From Lingula anatina (Eukaryota; Brachiopoda; Lingulata; Lingulida; Lingulidae), in the NCBI RefSeq assembly GCF_001039355.2, contig NW_019775420.1, positions 216,202 through 264,216 of the forward strand: 48,015 nucleotides of DNA, read 5' to 3'. Positions 1 to 11,573 of the stretch are shown one piece after another. Under the pieces are notes generated by a model. That model had not been told where the DNA came from. It saw only the letters and a list, made by a program, of their open reading frames with translations, and ran no database searches. Numbering within the stretch: position 1 is the first letter of the stretch; each line of letters opens with the position of its first letter. The position numbers and the translations under genes are program-made.

Positions 1-578
1 TGTAACTATGTGTAAATATGCACTCGTCACTCGTCTTGTCTTGTGACTTGATGTGACTCTGACGCCCTCTAATTGTTCCTTTGTCTGTTCCTTTGTCTAT
101 GTCCCTTTGTTCTGTCTTCCCGCATCTTTGTCATGTGACTTCACATTATAAAAGGCATTGGCGCCGTATTTTCAAATAGTGCTGAAGTTGCTGTTCGTCT
201 GTCTGTTTCTATGTGGTAAGTTGGATGTCATCTAGTTAATTCTAGTTATATTTTATCTTGTCTTTTGCGTATCCAACTCCACTATACTATACTGTATTAC
301 ATCGTTTTTTACTCTTTAGTTTTCAGACCAAGACGTATTGGTATATCCAGCACTCTTTCTAAACGCCCTTGAATAAGATCAGGGTAAGCCGTTATAGCCT
401 TTATAAACTGTAGTTATCTATATCAAATTTATTATTTCCTTATCATAGAGGTAAACTATAGAATTATAAGTTATTTGTATGTCATTTTATCTTATTATAT
501 GTCACCTTTATTACAGGGTGAAAATTTTAGTTGTAGCAATAAAGTCATTTTACACAACCAGAGAGTCCGTCTGTTACA
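1..578 (+). mobile_element. Complete LTR (solo, or edge of an LTR retrotransposon)
   Basis: The segment begins TGTAAC and ends GTTACA, a perfect 6-bp inverted terminus of TG...CA type. It contains a TATA-like box (TATAAAA, about 147-153) and an AATAAAG polyadenylation-like signal near 538, in the order expected for a plus-strand U3-R-U5. No tRNA-complementary primer site follows at 579, where a dispersed repeat begins, so this is either a solo LTR or the 3' LTR of an element lying left of the window. Pao/BEL or Gypsy type is plausible; the family cannot be named from the LTR alone. Confidence 0.7.
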
Positions 579-1757
579 TCAATTTTCCATCCAATATGGT
601 TAAACGCTCAACTAGCACTAAAATACTCTCACACTGATATATACAGTACATGTACGTATTTGATGTAACGCCTTCCAATTTTAATGCACTTATTGTAAAC
701 TGACTTATCACTGCTTACCCCGTTTTGCCAAACTGTGGTAATTTATCGAGCAAACGTTCGATTAAAGGTCACAGCCTCGTTTTGAAAGGATTCCTCCCAC
801 AAATTGCCGTGCAGTTTTTCTCTGGTGTCCTGTCCTACATGATTTCAAATAGTTCAAGGAAAGATTTTAGAAGTTATAACAGCACTCATGACTTGAGGAA
901 CAGTTAACGTCAGAGGTAAGAGTTTTAATAATGCTGAGGTAACTTTATGGAAGACAAGGTTAAAAACAACGGTCCAAGAAAAGATGGAACGCCAAAGGTG
1001 AAAATGAAAGTGCATGAATTGCTAGCAATTTGTATATTTAGTAAATAATAAGCAAATTGATAATTTCAATTTAAAAAAATTAAATATACAGGCTCTACGA
1101 TACATATGGCTGAAAGTTCAGTTATCGTCTATCGTACTTGTAGCATGAAAGTAACTTACAAAATATTTGTATAGTTAAGAGATATGCATTGTGCTGTATA
1201 ATTATATCCATATCAGACTAGCCTCGCAGGTCACTACACACGGCCTACATAGGCCTACATATGTTCGACGCATGATCACACTTTTCTTCATATCACAGTT
1301 TTTGTTGTACAGTTATCATGAGAGTTAATGAGATTTGACAGCTGATCTGTCAGATGCATGTAACAAAAATTGCATTTGATGATCACCTGATTAGGTAACG
1401 TCATCATAAGTAGGAGCATTATTTGTTCAGAAATTTTGGGAATTCCTCGCCTACAACATTACTACAAGTATCTGATTTTGACCCGCCGGTGAGGCTTTCG
1501 TCTTCTTTAATTTCAAAAGCTAAAGTCCTGGACTTTGCTTCTGTTCAGGCAAGCTACCACCCATTTTATTAAGTTTATTTTGCTAGATATCATATCACCA
1601 GGTATCATTTTAATTTACCAAAGCTCACCTCCATATCTAAAGCACGTGATGATCAACACTTGTGTCTCATGTTGTCTTCCCTTTGGCCAAGCAAATGACA
1701 GATATAAGAACGTTTGTAAAAACAGGTAGCACTGCTTGTGTCTCAATGGTAATGATT
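579..1757. repeat. Dispersed 1.2 kb repeat, copy 1
   Basis: This stretch matches 8069-9278 in the same orientation almost end to end. Shared landmarks include the CCATCCAATATGGTT start, GCAAACGTTCGAT, ACACGGCCTACATAGGCC, GACCCGCCGGTGAG and the CTCAATGGTAATGATTAA end. No long open frame is present. The left edge coincides with the end of the LTR at 578, so the LTR probably interrupted this copy. It is likely an unclassified non-autonomous transposon or a segmental duplication. Confidence 0.8.
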
Positions 1758-2029
1758 AATTATTTAATTAGTTGATGGATCATCACCAAAATCTTATCAT
1801 TACGTCCATTTTTGAGCATTATATTAATCGTTGCTGCACACTTCAGTGCTATTTAAGACACATGTCCCACTCAGTGAGATCCTCCGGGCTTTCGCACCTG
1901 TCAGGTGAGGTGGGAGGTGCCGGGATCAAAGGTCCTTAAATAGTTTGACCTTGTTAGAATTTCAATGATGGGAACTGTTTTTCTGTATGAACAGCTGGGA
2001 AAGATATTCAAAACGGGCGTTGAATCATA
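1758..2029. other. Unannotated spacer between repeat and LINE
   Basis: AT-rich sequence without a coding frame. A GC-richer block at about 1875-1935 is slightly tRNA-like but has no convincing A and B boxes. Nothing else is supported. Confidence 0.4.
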
Positions 2030-3033
2030 ATGCTGCAAAAAACCTTGTTTATTCATGTACATATAGAAGGCATATACTGTAGAAGAACTATGGAGGGTGT
2101 AATGTCTGACCCCTTGTTTAATCCTATTTACAGCATAAATGGCACTATTGAAAAACTAGAGGTTATATATAGCGCAGCAGTAGCTAAGGCAAAGCAAAAG
2201 AAAGCTACGGGAGTAGATAATATCCCCAGTGAAATTTTGAAAAATGAAACTATTATTAATTTACTAACATCACTGTCCAATTTCATATTTGACACGGCAT
2301 TATTACCAAGTATGTGGAGAAAGGTTATTATAATACCAATACCGAAAGACAGTAATCTAGATCCAAGAATACCGCGGAATTATAGAGGAATAAGTTTATT
2401 TTATACCATATCAAAAATATTCAGCTCGGTTATAAACAAAAGAATCTTAGCGTACTGTGAGAACAATGACTTACTGGTAGAAGAACAAAATGGCTTTAGA
2501 AAAAACAGGTCTTGTGAAGACCACATCTTTGTGTTAAACTCTATTGTTAAGAACAGAATGGAGGAAGGTAAAGACAGATCATCGATCTTATGAAAGCTTT
2601 TGATTTTTAAAATAGAGATTTACTACTCCTCAAACTGATAAATATTGGCATTAACGGGCCTATGTATGCTGTGCTGAAATCTATGTACGCACTAACAAAG
2701 TCATGTGTAAATCTCAATGGAAACTGTACAAACTGGTTTGAAACGATGGCTGGTTTTAGGCAAGTTTACAACCTATCACATACCTTATTTGCACTATTCA
2801 TAAATGATTTAACTCAGGATATAAAAGCACTTGGAAAAGGGGTAATGGTAGGTGACATAAGACCAGATATATTGTTGTACGCAGACGACATTGCTATTTT
2901 CAGTGAAACGCCGGAGGATATGAACATCATTTTGAATACCTTACATGATTATTGCATGAAATGGAGACTACAAATTAATAGTAAAATAGTAAATTTTAAT
3001 AGTAAAATGGCTCCTTATCGATGGGATAGATAA
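2030..3033 (+). pseudogene. LINE (non-LTR retrotransposon) reverse transcriptase remnant
   Basis: Two open segments (2030-2593 and 2662-3033) read as a non-LTR reverse transcriptase. Seen in order: KKATGVDNIP (early RT block), IIIPIPK, NYRGISL, the GFRKNRSCEDHI block, then SHTLFALFINDL and the catalytic YADDIAIF motif. The first frame stops at 2593 and the downstream motif carrying the first catalytic aspartate lies in another frame, so a frameshift breaks the enzyme close to its active site. The usual GxRQG turn is changed to GFRQV. There is no endonuclease domain upstream and no recognisable 3' tail. It is a dead, 5'-truncated copy; the clade (CR1, RTE or Jockey-like) cannot be fixed by eye. 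Confidence 0.88.
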
Positions 3034-4881
3034 GGTAAAAATGTTGAGGTGTATAATTACTTTTCTATTTGGGTCGTTTTTAGCACTATTTCATCATTAA
3101 GCAAAGAGAAACGCCCATTGTTATGATGACGTCACACAGTCAGTCAGGCAGATCTAACGTCTCTTACCCATATACCATCTATAATTGATCCGATCTCCAA
3201 TATCAGTCACTGTCCTGCCAATTTTACAACCTTAATGTGATGAGAAACAAAAATACAAATACTACACTACAGATGTCCGGGAAATAATTTTAGCAAGTCA
3301 GTTTCATTTTCGCTTTTCATGCCCTATCTTTTCTTGTTCCATCGTTTTTTATCTCCGGAAAAAATCATTCTAGTGTTGTAACAACTCTTACCTCAGACGA
3401 TAACCGTTCCTTTTCGACAGGTGTGCTGTTGCAGATTTGGTGTTCTATATCTTGAGTCACTTGAAAAAATGTAATTTAGGACACCAGAAAAAGACCATGG
3501 CTTTTGGGAGTCCTGCTTTCAAAACGAGGCAGTGACCTTTCATTGATCGATCAGTTGAGAAATAATCACAATTACGTAAATAGGGTGGGCGTTGATAAGT
3601 CAGAAGGCGATAAGTGCGGAAGGCATAAGAATACATGCATATCAGATAGAGAACATATTTAATCGCTTTGGTTTAGCACTCATTCATCATAAATCAAACT
3701 GGATGGAAAAGGGCAAAACGTAAAATTAAAAACTAAAATGTGGTGCGAGTGCTGGCAAAAACTGCTAAATTACGCACTTATGGTCGAATATCACATGTAT
3801 AGTAGGCCTATATACCAGCGTTAAGTTTCCAATTTGGATTATTTTTCTGACACCATGTAAAGATTAAGAGTGAAAGGAGCATAGATAAAAAAGGACTGAT
3901 GCATTTTGTTTTCATTGATGATCTCAAAGTGAAACATGCGTCCTCTAGAATGCGTGTTTAGCATATTATGGTGAAATTGTCCTCGTTTGCCATTTTACAG
4001 TAGGCCCCCCTATGCACCCCCTCAAACCCCATCAAAATCCTGAATCTGCTAGTGTAGACGTGAAAGCAAATGCTTCGAAGACATCTACTAACGGCACTGT
4101 GCCCGCCAACACATCTTACGAATTTCAGGGTATCTTTCTCAAAATCCCCTGCTTCCAAGAATTTTCGGTTGTGAAAAATCCCCTAAACAGTGAAAAAAAC
4201 AGAATGGCGCATGACGATATTAATGTCGCTCTGCCACGACCAGCTTACGATAGATTGGTATTTGTATACGAAAATGATACTTTATACAGTGTACTAGGGA
4301 TGGGAATGAAGGTGATTAGATAAAGCTGCTTTCAGTAAATATCACAGTGTTAAGTAATGAGGCTCATCTTGACATGAGCTCTCGTAAATAGGGAGGTCAA
4401 AAAAGGAGGGAGAAAAAACGGCACCAAGCACTACATGGGCGCTGTGTGAGCAGTTTGAATTCAGAAAAGACTGGACTGTGTTATGCTCGGTAGATTTAGA
4501 TTTATAGGACTTATGAAGTTCGTGAGGTGCCGGTCCAGAGAATATGATTTGTGATAACAGTGACAGTTGAATGTTTCCGTTTAATTGCCGGTAAAAAGGA
4601 GTTGCTGTTTTAATATATATACAGTGTATCGTGGCCTGTAGACAGCGTTAACCACAGTGATGTTCATATTGTTGCTTACATGTTCAATTCATTTATGCCT
4701 TTTCTGAATAAAAAAAAGTTGCTGTTCTGACACACAGATCTAACAATTTACAATATTAGTTATATATCAATTAGCAGTTTAAAGTGTCAGTGTTATTAGA
4801 CTAAAATGAAATTGAATTTTGAGTTTTTAAAGCTATTTTTTTAAAAAGATTCTGCTGACGGTTTGGAAATGAGAACGCATT
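3034..4881. other. Gene-poor stretch
   Basis: About 1.8 kb after the LINE remnant with only short, unsupported open frames (for example 4012-4323). There are no recognisable domains, no convincing exon signals in series and no long repeats. Confidence 0.4.
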
Positions 4882-4967
4882 GTTTTTTTTTTTTTTTTTT
4901 TGTTTTTTTTTAACGTAATCAGTAAAAGAGTTATGATCCGGCTTTGATCTGTCGTTCTGTAATGTTG

Positions 4968-5008
<41 letters not shown>
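4882..5008. repeat. Two long poly-T tracts
   Basis: Poly-T runs at 4882-4901 and 4970-5008, the second 39 bases uninterrupted. They could be the poly-A tails of minus-strand retroposed sequences, or simple slippage. No retroelement body is recognisable next to them. Confidence 0.8.
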
Positions 5009-5009
<1 letters not shown>

Positions 5010-5511
5010 TAACCCCCCGCAGTTAGATTGAACAGGGAAAAGGTCTTAACCAGTGAACAATATCCCAGAACAGTGGGAGATTAAAGGGAGGTCCTGAAAA
5101 TCATACCACAAAAACGTCTTTCCAGTGGCCTGGATTGAATTAGAATTTTTGACTAGCTGGATCATAGTTCTAAATCTTACTAAATGGCACCGTTTGCCCT
5201 CCAAAACACCAAAAAATACTGGGGCCCGCACCATTATTCACCACATGCGACACGAAGCGACCGCTAGCAGTAATGATCCGGACACATCTATTGACCGAAA
5301 AAACAATCTTGGGTACGAACCTTGGGGCAAATATTAGCGTTATCTATTCACGGCTGATGCTTTCGCCACAAAATATTTTTCGTTCAAACACAATTTTTGC
5401 CACAGAACGCAAATCTTTTTACGTTCGTAGAGTGAAAACGAGGCTGCATCATCTTGGAGTAAAATATTGCCTTCGAACACAATAATTATTGCGTTCCCTC
5501 GCAAAGACTGA

Positions 5512-5545
5512 GTTCGAACGTAATAATTATATATTGCGTTCGAAC
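5512..5545. repeat. Imperfect hairpin in a TTCGAA-rich patch
   Basis: GTTCGAACGTAATA and TATTGCGTTCGAAC form a 13-of-14 inverted repeat with a 6-base loop. The preceding 150 bases carry further GTTCGAA/GCGTTC fragments with AATAATTATT spacers, suggesting a decayed MITE or local slippage. Confidence 0.6.
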
Positions 5546-5799
5546 AATGATTCTTTTCATTTTGCATACACCTTTAAAAGCTTCGCACGAATGAAACAAA
5601 AGCAAAAAAACATTTTCTTAGTTTCGGAGGTGTTCTAATCCCTCCCATGGACCTCCACAAATCGTAGAAATAAGACAAGTGACACAACACGAGCATCATT
5701 TCATGTGCCTTACCCAAGTACATATTACAGTATAAGACAAATGTCCTCGACTATCGCTTTATACATGAGGAGTCAATAATTAGCACAGATCTGTTTGCC

Positions 5800-5841
5800 C
5801 CCTGATGAGGCCTCCGGACTGAAACGGCTGTAGGGCTGTAT
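5800..5841 (+). ncRNA. Possible degenerate hammerhead ribozyme motif
   Basis: The conserved strings CTGATGAG and CTGAAAC are separated by a short stem-forming segment, followed by ACGGC and GCTGT, which can pair as a helix III, and then an A, giving a GUA cleavage triplet. This is the order of a hammerhead core. Helix II contains a C-A mismatch and a helix I flanking the core is poor. Minimal hammerheads occur in Penelope-like elements and retrozymes of animals. This could be an inactive relic or chance. Confidence 0.25.
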
Positions 5842-7227
5842 TAAACATGACAACAACAAACTAACTTTGTTCATTTTTTCTCTTTCAATATACGGGGATT
5901 TAACCAAAAACAAACATGTATTATTCGGCCTTGCTTTACGATACTGCTTCTTGACATAACCTCATTCACTGAGAGATGTCTTATGAAACTGTGGTACATG
6001 TATGTTATTTCTGATTCCACCTAATTGCACAAAAGTTAAATCACGTGCTCTTCAGTCTGTTTGTCCTCACATATACACGAACGCCTCCCCCCCCCCCCTT
6101 CTAATCTTTACCCACCTTCCTTTCTCTGTTTCCAAATTATGCGTTTTAGATGCATTGTCAATGTAACAGCCACTCTCTCTTTCAATCAATTTCAGGTTCA
6201 CTAATGTCTGTTTGTTCGTTGCCATAAGAAAAATCTTGGTCCTCCAAAGGCAAATTTTCTCTAGGCAACACTTTTCATTTCTCGGAAGCTCTAATTCTTC
6301 CAAGAAAAAGTACACAAACTTTCTAAACTACACATTTGAATTTCATGGTCACTTAGTTCAGGATTGCAAACGACAATATGTTAATAGGATGTAAGGTGTA
6401 AAGACCTGTCAATACAACTGAACAAGCAGCTGTATACGCACGTTTTACTGGGCGTTTTTCCTGGCCTCCCGACGCTTGACCGCTGATACGGACTCCAGTG
6501 CAATGTCACAGGTCTAAAATTCACTTCTTATTCTCTGACGAATTTATTTCTCTCACTACTGGAAGCTTGCAGTTCCTTAACACCTAAACCAATCTTTGTA
6601 TTTTTACAGTCACGATCTCAAAGAACAATTTTCAGAAGGAAGTATAGGTCTGTTGAGCACAGAAACCAAACATCGTGCCTCGATATAAGATCTTTGGCGT
6701 TTTAGCTTCTTAATTCTACAAAATATCAATTAAGCTAAGCTAATAAATAGGCAGACCTAGGCGTTTTCTTACGATGTGCAATTATATTTATTATTTACTG
6801 ATGATCCCAATAATAACCAAGAAGTACTTTAATTGAGCCAATTCTACGATTTTCAAAACAAACTTTCAATTTTTTGGAGGCTATAAATCGTCTCCTGCAG
6901 GTGAGTGGCAATGCCTCGCTTTCGAAAAATAGATCTGTCGGTCATACCGCGGAAGTGAAAGTTTAATATGTTATGTCGATTAATTTCGCCGGTCAACGTG
7001 GGTTTTCTGGGTATAAATTACATGTACCTGGAATTAACCTTCCTACGTTTTCGAATGCATTTAAATAACATCCACACTAGTCAACAAAGAATACTTTCCT
7101 TAGCAAGAATGGGGAGGGGTGGAAAATTCCTTTGGAGCCACATATAACTCTATAAATTCAAAGGGAATTTATTTACAATCAAGGCAAAAAAAATGTTATG
7201 CTAAGGAAAGTTAGATAGTTTTACTTT
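5842..7227. other. Gene-poor stretch
   Basis: No coding region or long repeat could be supported. A C-rich run lies near 6088-6098. The open frames here are short and have no domain similarity that I recognise. Confidence 0.4.
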
Positions 7228-7371
7228 CAAATTACTGTTTTTCTTTTTATCAAGAGCTTGTAAAAAATATGTGGGTATTACCTCCAATATTTCTGTGACT
7301 GTCAGTCACCATCATCAGGGAGTAAATGACTATTTTTACAAGCTCTTGATAAAAAGAAAAACAGTAATTTG
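7228..7371. repeat. 39-bp perfect inverted repeat flanking a 66-bp spacer
   Basis: The arms at 7228-7266 and 7333-7371 are exact reverse complements (CAAATTACTGTTTTTC... against ...GAAAAACAGTAATTTG). The spacer contains a smaller palindrome, GTGACTGTCAGTCAC, near its middle. It has the shape of a very short foldback element and would fold stably if transcribed. Confidence 0.85.
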
Positions 7372-8068
7372 AATTTATACATACAGAGCTAATGAAACTG
7401 TTCTCTCATTAGATAGTTTTACCTTTATACCTTTTAATGAATACAATCAAAGTTCAGAACATGTCCAATATAATTTCTCAAAACAACACCAGAAAACAAA
7501 TTAAATCAAATCAACCAGCCGGTAAACACCGGCAGGCTCTGTCTTTTTCAGTTTATTTCAAACAGCGCACTTTTGGCTCGTGCGCAGTCGTTTGAATCCT
7601 GGTCTGTTGTTATTTGTTGGCAGGCTGCATACACTCGCTATACTAAACTCAATTCTTGCTCACTTGACTACGCTTGTAGAACCAACATTTGGATGGGGGA
7701 GGGAGGCATACGGAAGACGAGGGCAATACGAAAGCCCCCATTCTCTTTTACACCATCGGTCTACTTAGATCGATCCAACTCTGCGGGGACCCTCGCTGAC
7801 TGCAATTAGCTTTGCAGGCTAAGGAGTACGATAAAAGGAGTACTTTGGAAATTAGAGGACGCGTGTTATACAGTTAGGCTGATTTCTCGTAGGACCGATG
7901 GTGTCCATGAAAATAGGGTCTTATACACACGGGAGCACCGGGTACATCCGCTGCTAGCAAAGTTTGTCACCAATCCTTCAAAAACAAAATATTACACGGT
8001 GCATTAAAAATACACACAACTAAGCACTCACTCCACCATTTTTTTCATTTTGCGCTTTCTGGTCATTA
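7372..8068. other. Gene-poor stretch
   Basis: Two overlapping open frames (7573-7809) show no domain and shadow each other. No supported gene, RNA or repeat. Confidence 0.35.
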
Positions 8069-9279
8069 TCAACTTTCCATCCAATATGGTTCAACGTTCA
8101 ACTAACACTAAAGCGAAAGCATTAAAATACTCTCACAATGATATACACAGTACTTATTTGATGTAATGCCTTCCAATTTTAATGCACTTATTGTAAACTG
8201 ACTTATCACTGCCTACCCTGTTTTCCCAAACTGTGGTAATTTATCGAGCAAACGTTCGATCAAAGGTCACAGTCTCGCTTTGAAAGGATTCCTCCCACAA
8301 ATGACCGTGCAGTTCTTCTCTGGTGTCCTGTCCTATATGACTTAATTCAAATAGCTCAAAGAAAGATTCAAAAAGTTATAACAGCACCCATGACTCAAGG
8401 GACAGTTAACGTCTGAGGTAAGAATTTTGATAATGCTAAGGTGACTTTATGGAAAACAAAGTTAAAAACAACAGTCCAAGAAAAGATGGAACGCCAAAGG
8501 TGAAAATGAAAGTGCATGAATTGCAAAGTTGTAAAGAAGAGTAAGCAATTTGTATATTTAGTAAATAATAATTCCAATTTTAAAAATTTAAAAATACAGG
8601 CTCTACGATACATATGGCTGAAGGTTCAGTTATCGTCTAAGGTACTTGTAGCTTGAAAGTGACTTACAAAATATTTTATAATTAAGAGATATGCATTGTA
8701 ATATAATTATATCTATATCAGACTAGCTGCGCAGGCCACTACACACGGCCTACATAGGCCTACATATGTTTGATGCATAACCACACTTTTCTTCACATCA
8801 CAGTTTTTGTTGTACAATTATCATGAGAGTTAGTGAGATTTGGCAGCTGATCTGCCAGATGCATGTAACAAAATTTTCAGCTGATGATCATACTGACTAT
8901 GTAACGTCATTTTAAGTAGGGGCATTATTTGTTCAGAAATTTTGGAAATTCCTCGCCTACAAGATTACTACAAGTATCTGCTTTTGACCCGCCGGTGAGT
9001 CTTTTGCCTTCTTAAATTTCAAAAGCTAAAGTCCTGGACTTTGCTTCTGTTAAGGCATCTACCACCCATTTTATTGAGTTTGCTTTGCTAGATATCATAT
9101 CACCAGGTATCATTATGATTTACCAAAGCTCACCTCCATATCTAAAGCACGTGATGATCAACACTTGTGTCTCATGTTGTCTACACTTTGGCCAACCAGA
9201 TGACAGATAGTAAATAACGTTTGTTAAAACAGGCTAAAATGCAGGTAGCACTGCTTGTGTCTCAATGGTAATGATTAAG
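8069..9279. repeat. Dispersed 1.2 kb repeat, copy 2
   Basis: Direct copy of 579-1757 with scattered substitutions and small indels. The match ends immediately before the only ambiguous base in the window (N at 9280), after which the sequence belongs to another dispersed repeat, so the right boundary may be an assembly join. No open frame of note. Confidence 0.8.
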
Positions 9280-9284
9280 NCTGA

Positions 9285-9480
9285 TACCATAACTAACATG
9301 ATTAGCGGTACAGAAAATATAAATCAGCGGTGAAGATATCAATATTTTATTATCTTCACATTTATTACATGTGCCCCCTCAAATTCGACGTTTCACTATG
9401 ATTTTCAGAGAGGTAAATAAATGTCCATTAAATTGTAAAGACACCACCAAACGTCACCAAATTTACACACATTTAGCATT
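9285..9480. repeat. Dispersed repeat shared with PKS intron 3
   Basis: Similar in the same orientation to about 27912-28130: TTACATAC/CATAACTAACA, a GGTACAGAAAA block, CGGTGAAGAT, GTGYCCCCTCAAAT, GGTAAAYAAATGTCCATTAAATT and GACACCAAATTTACACAC-like strings are shared. It is probably an interspersed element with unknown ends. Confidence 0.65.
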
Positions 9481-9658
9481 AAGGTGTGTTCGTTAAATAC
9501 CTTGTCAGCCTGGGAGCCACCGGCTCATATGACCATTATTTTTGAAACGATAAGATCTGGCTTCGTTTTCAAAACAGGGAGCGGTAACTCTAAGATGAAG
9601 GCTTAGAGACAGGTAAGATGTACACATATGTTTGTGCAATGACCAGTTGATTTATGTT

Positions 9659-9697
9659 CCATGGTAGATTTCCAGGTTTGATGGAAATCTACCATGG
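9659..9697. repeat. Perfect 15-bp hairpin
   Basis: CCATGGTAGATTTCC and GGAAATCTACCATGG are separated by a 9-base loop. The downstream 9770-9960 interval holds a diverged local duplication (ATTGACAAGGCCCAT... and ATTGACACGACCCAT..., about 107 bases apart). Confidence 0.8.
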
Positions 9698-9972
9698 CCC
9701 ATAGGAGCCTACGCGTGCGTGTTTTAGACGTCCCTTTACATGCGAAAACGACATGCAACGTGTCTATTTCGAATGTTATTAATCCTATAGCAGCAGAATT
9801 GACAAGGCCCATACCGCATTTGTCTTTTACTACAGAGCTTTGAGCCCCAGAAATGACATGGCTGTGTCTGTTTCACCACTTACTGAACTCCATAGATGCG
9901 AGATTGACACGACCCATGTCGCGTTTGACTCTTACTCTGGATCTTTGAGCTTCAAATTTCGTATGTTATTAA

Positions 9973-10058
9973 TCCCTACCCTCTACCAGGGCGGCTGATA
10001 GATTTTATACAGATATTCACAGATATGTCTCTTGATAGATAGATGGTCATTTTGGTTC
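9973..10058. repeat. CTCTACCAGGGC repeat end, inverted relative to 13735-13797
   Basis: TACCCTCTACCAGGGCG... with CAGATATTCACAGATAT and ATGGTCATTTTGGT is the reverse complement of the right end of the 13665-13797 element. A related end also occurs at about 25438 just upstream of the PKS. It marks a mobile family with this terminus. Confidence 0.65.
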
Positions 10059-10059
10059 T

Positions 10060-11400
10060 AAGTCACCCTGTTGAGATATCCCATGTGGGAACCCGCCTCA
10101 CAAGTTTTGTTCATGACCATCTGAAAGAGAACATTAACATTGCGAATTGTGTTCTGTGGACAGACAGCCAAATTGTGCTGTGCTGGCTTAAAAGCGACAA
10201 ACATCTACCGTTGTTTGTCCGAAATCGTTTCAACGAAATCAAACCGTCGTTGTTCAACGAATGCAGATTACGGATGACAACCCGGCCGATCTCATAACAT
10301 GCGAAACGACCGTGCCGTCACTGGAAATCGCAACTATATGGTGGGAAGGCCCCGCCTGGCTCGCACAGGGAGATTGGCCCATAGGAGAGTACAACAGTAC
10401 TGTAATGCATTTGAGAACAGAGCGAGCAGAGTTTGCCCCACTTACCCCAAGTGATTCGTTGAATGAGCAACTCTTTAAAAACAATCCAAATGTCATTAAC
10501 CCTACGACCGCAGTTCAGTGTCATTCCGTTAAAAATGATATTTCCGACAAAGCCAACAACCAAAGAATGCGAGGAAATCAGCCGCTCACAACGAAAACTG
10601 ACATTTTAGGTGATTTTAGGCCGACATGCACGCTTCCGAAACTATTAAACGTTACGGCATTTGTCCTCAGATTTGTTGCCATTATGAAGGGAAAAATACG
10701 CATGACGTAGTCTTACGTCATTACAAACGCCTCGCCTTCTGCAGTAGAAATCTTTAATGCAGACGAAATGTGGATCAAGTGGCAACACTGAATGACCGCC
10801 CCATTACATACGTTAATGAGGGTGAACCTCTTACACCATCAATCCTTTTAAACGGACGTCCAATCAAAACACTACCTTGCCCACTGACAGATGAGGATGA
10901 AAAATTGGATCCGACGTCCACACCAGATGGCAAAATCTCCAAAGAACACTTGACAAAACGATTGAAACATGTGCTGGAGGTCAATGCACATTTCACACAA
11001 AGATGGACCTCCGAATATTTCACTGCACTAAGAGAAAGGGACAATATGAATGGTGTTAAACAAAATACTGTTCAAGTTGGAGACGTAGTATTAATTCATG
11101 AGGATATAAAACCTAGACTTTTGTCGGATTTGGGTCTAATTACGAAATTGAGCTACGGCAATGACGGAATAGTGCGATCAGCAACATTGAAAACAAAGTA
11201 TGGAACAACAAATCGCCCAATCACGAAACTTTATCCTCTCGAAACTTCCGATAATTATGACACTGCCCCTGACCTGAGAGAGGTCACACTGTTCAAAGAA
11301 ATCACTGATGAAAACATTAACATACCAGCCCGTAACACGAGACGCGCTGCCCAGCAAGCAAAAGAAAACATCGCTAGATGGATTCAAGAACTGAAATGAA
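10060..11400 (+). pseudogene. pol: Pao/BEL retrotransposon pol fragment (RNase H to integrase tail)
   Basis: The first frame (to about 10260) has the Pao-type RNase H end, including LWTDSQIVLCWL and FVRNRFNEIK. After a frame change comes DNPADLIT, a WWEGPAWL block and the LNVTAFVLRFV linker that precedes integrase. The DDE integrase core is missing. The sequence jumps to its tail: RPITYVNEGEPLTPSILL and the DUF5641-like segment (VQVGDVVLIHED, then PITKLYPLE; 10785-11240). Reverse transcriptase, protease and gag are absent upstream. The copy is therefore truncated, frameshifted and internally deleted. The large open frame 10770-11399 is the best-preserved part. It is an old genomic element, not an active one. 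Confidence 0.88.
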
Positions 11401-11573
11401 AAAATGAACTTTGATTACTTATGGAACTATTAGACTGTTCAAATGGAACTGTTGGAAACATTTAATCAAGCGCATTAACGGATTATTTAACCTTACTATT
11501 GAAATATTTCTAATTATCGTTGCTATGAACTTCGTTTTTTGTTTCGATGACAATCTATTGCATAACTGTTTTA

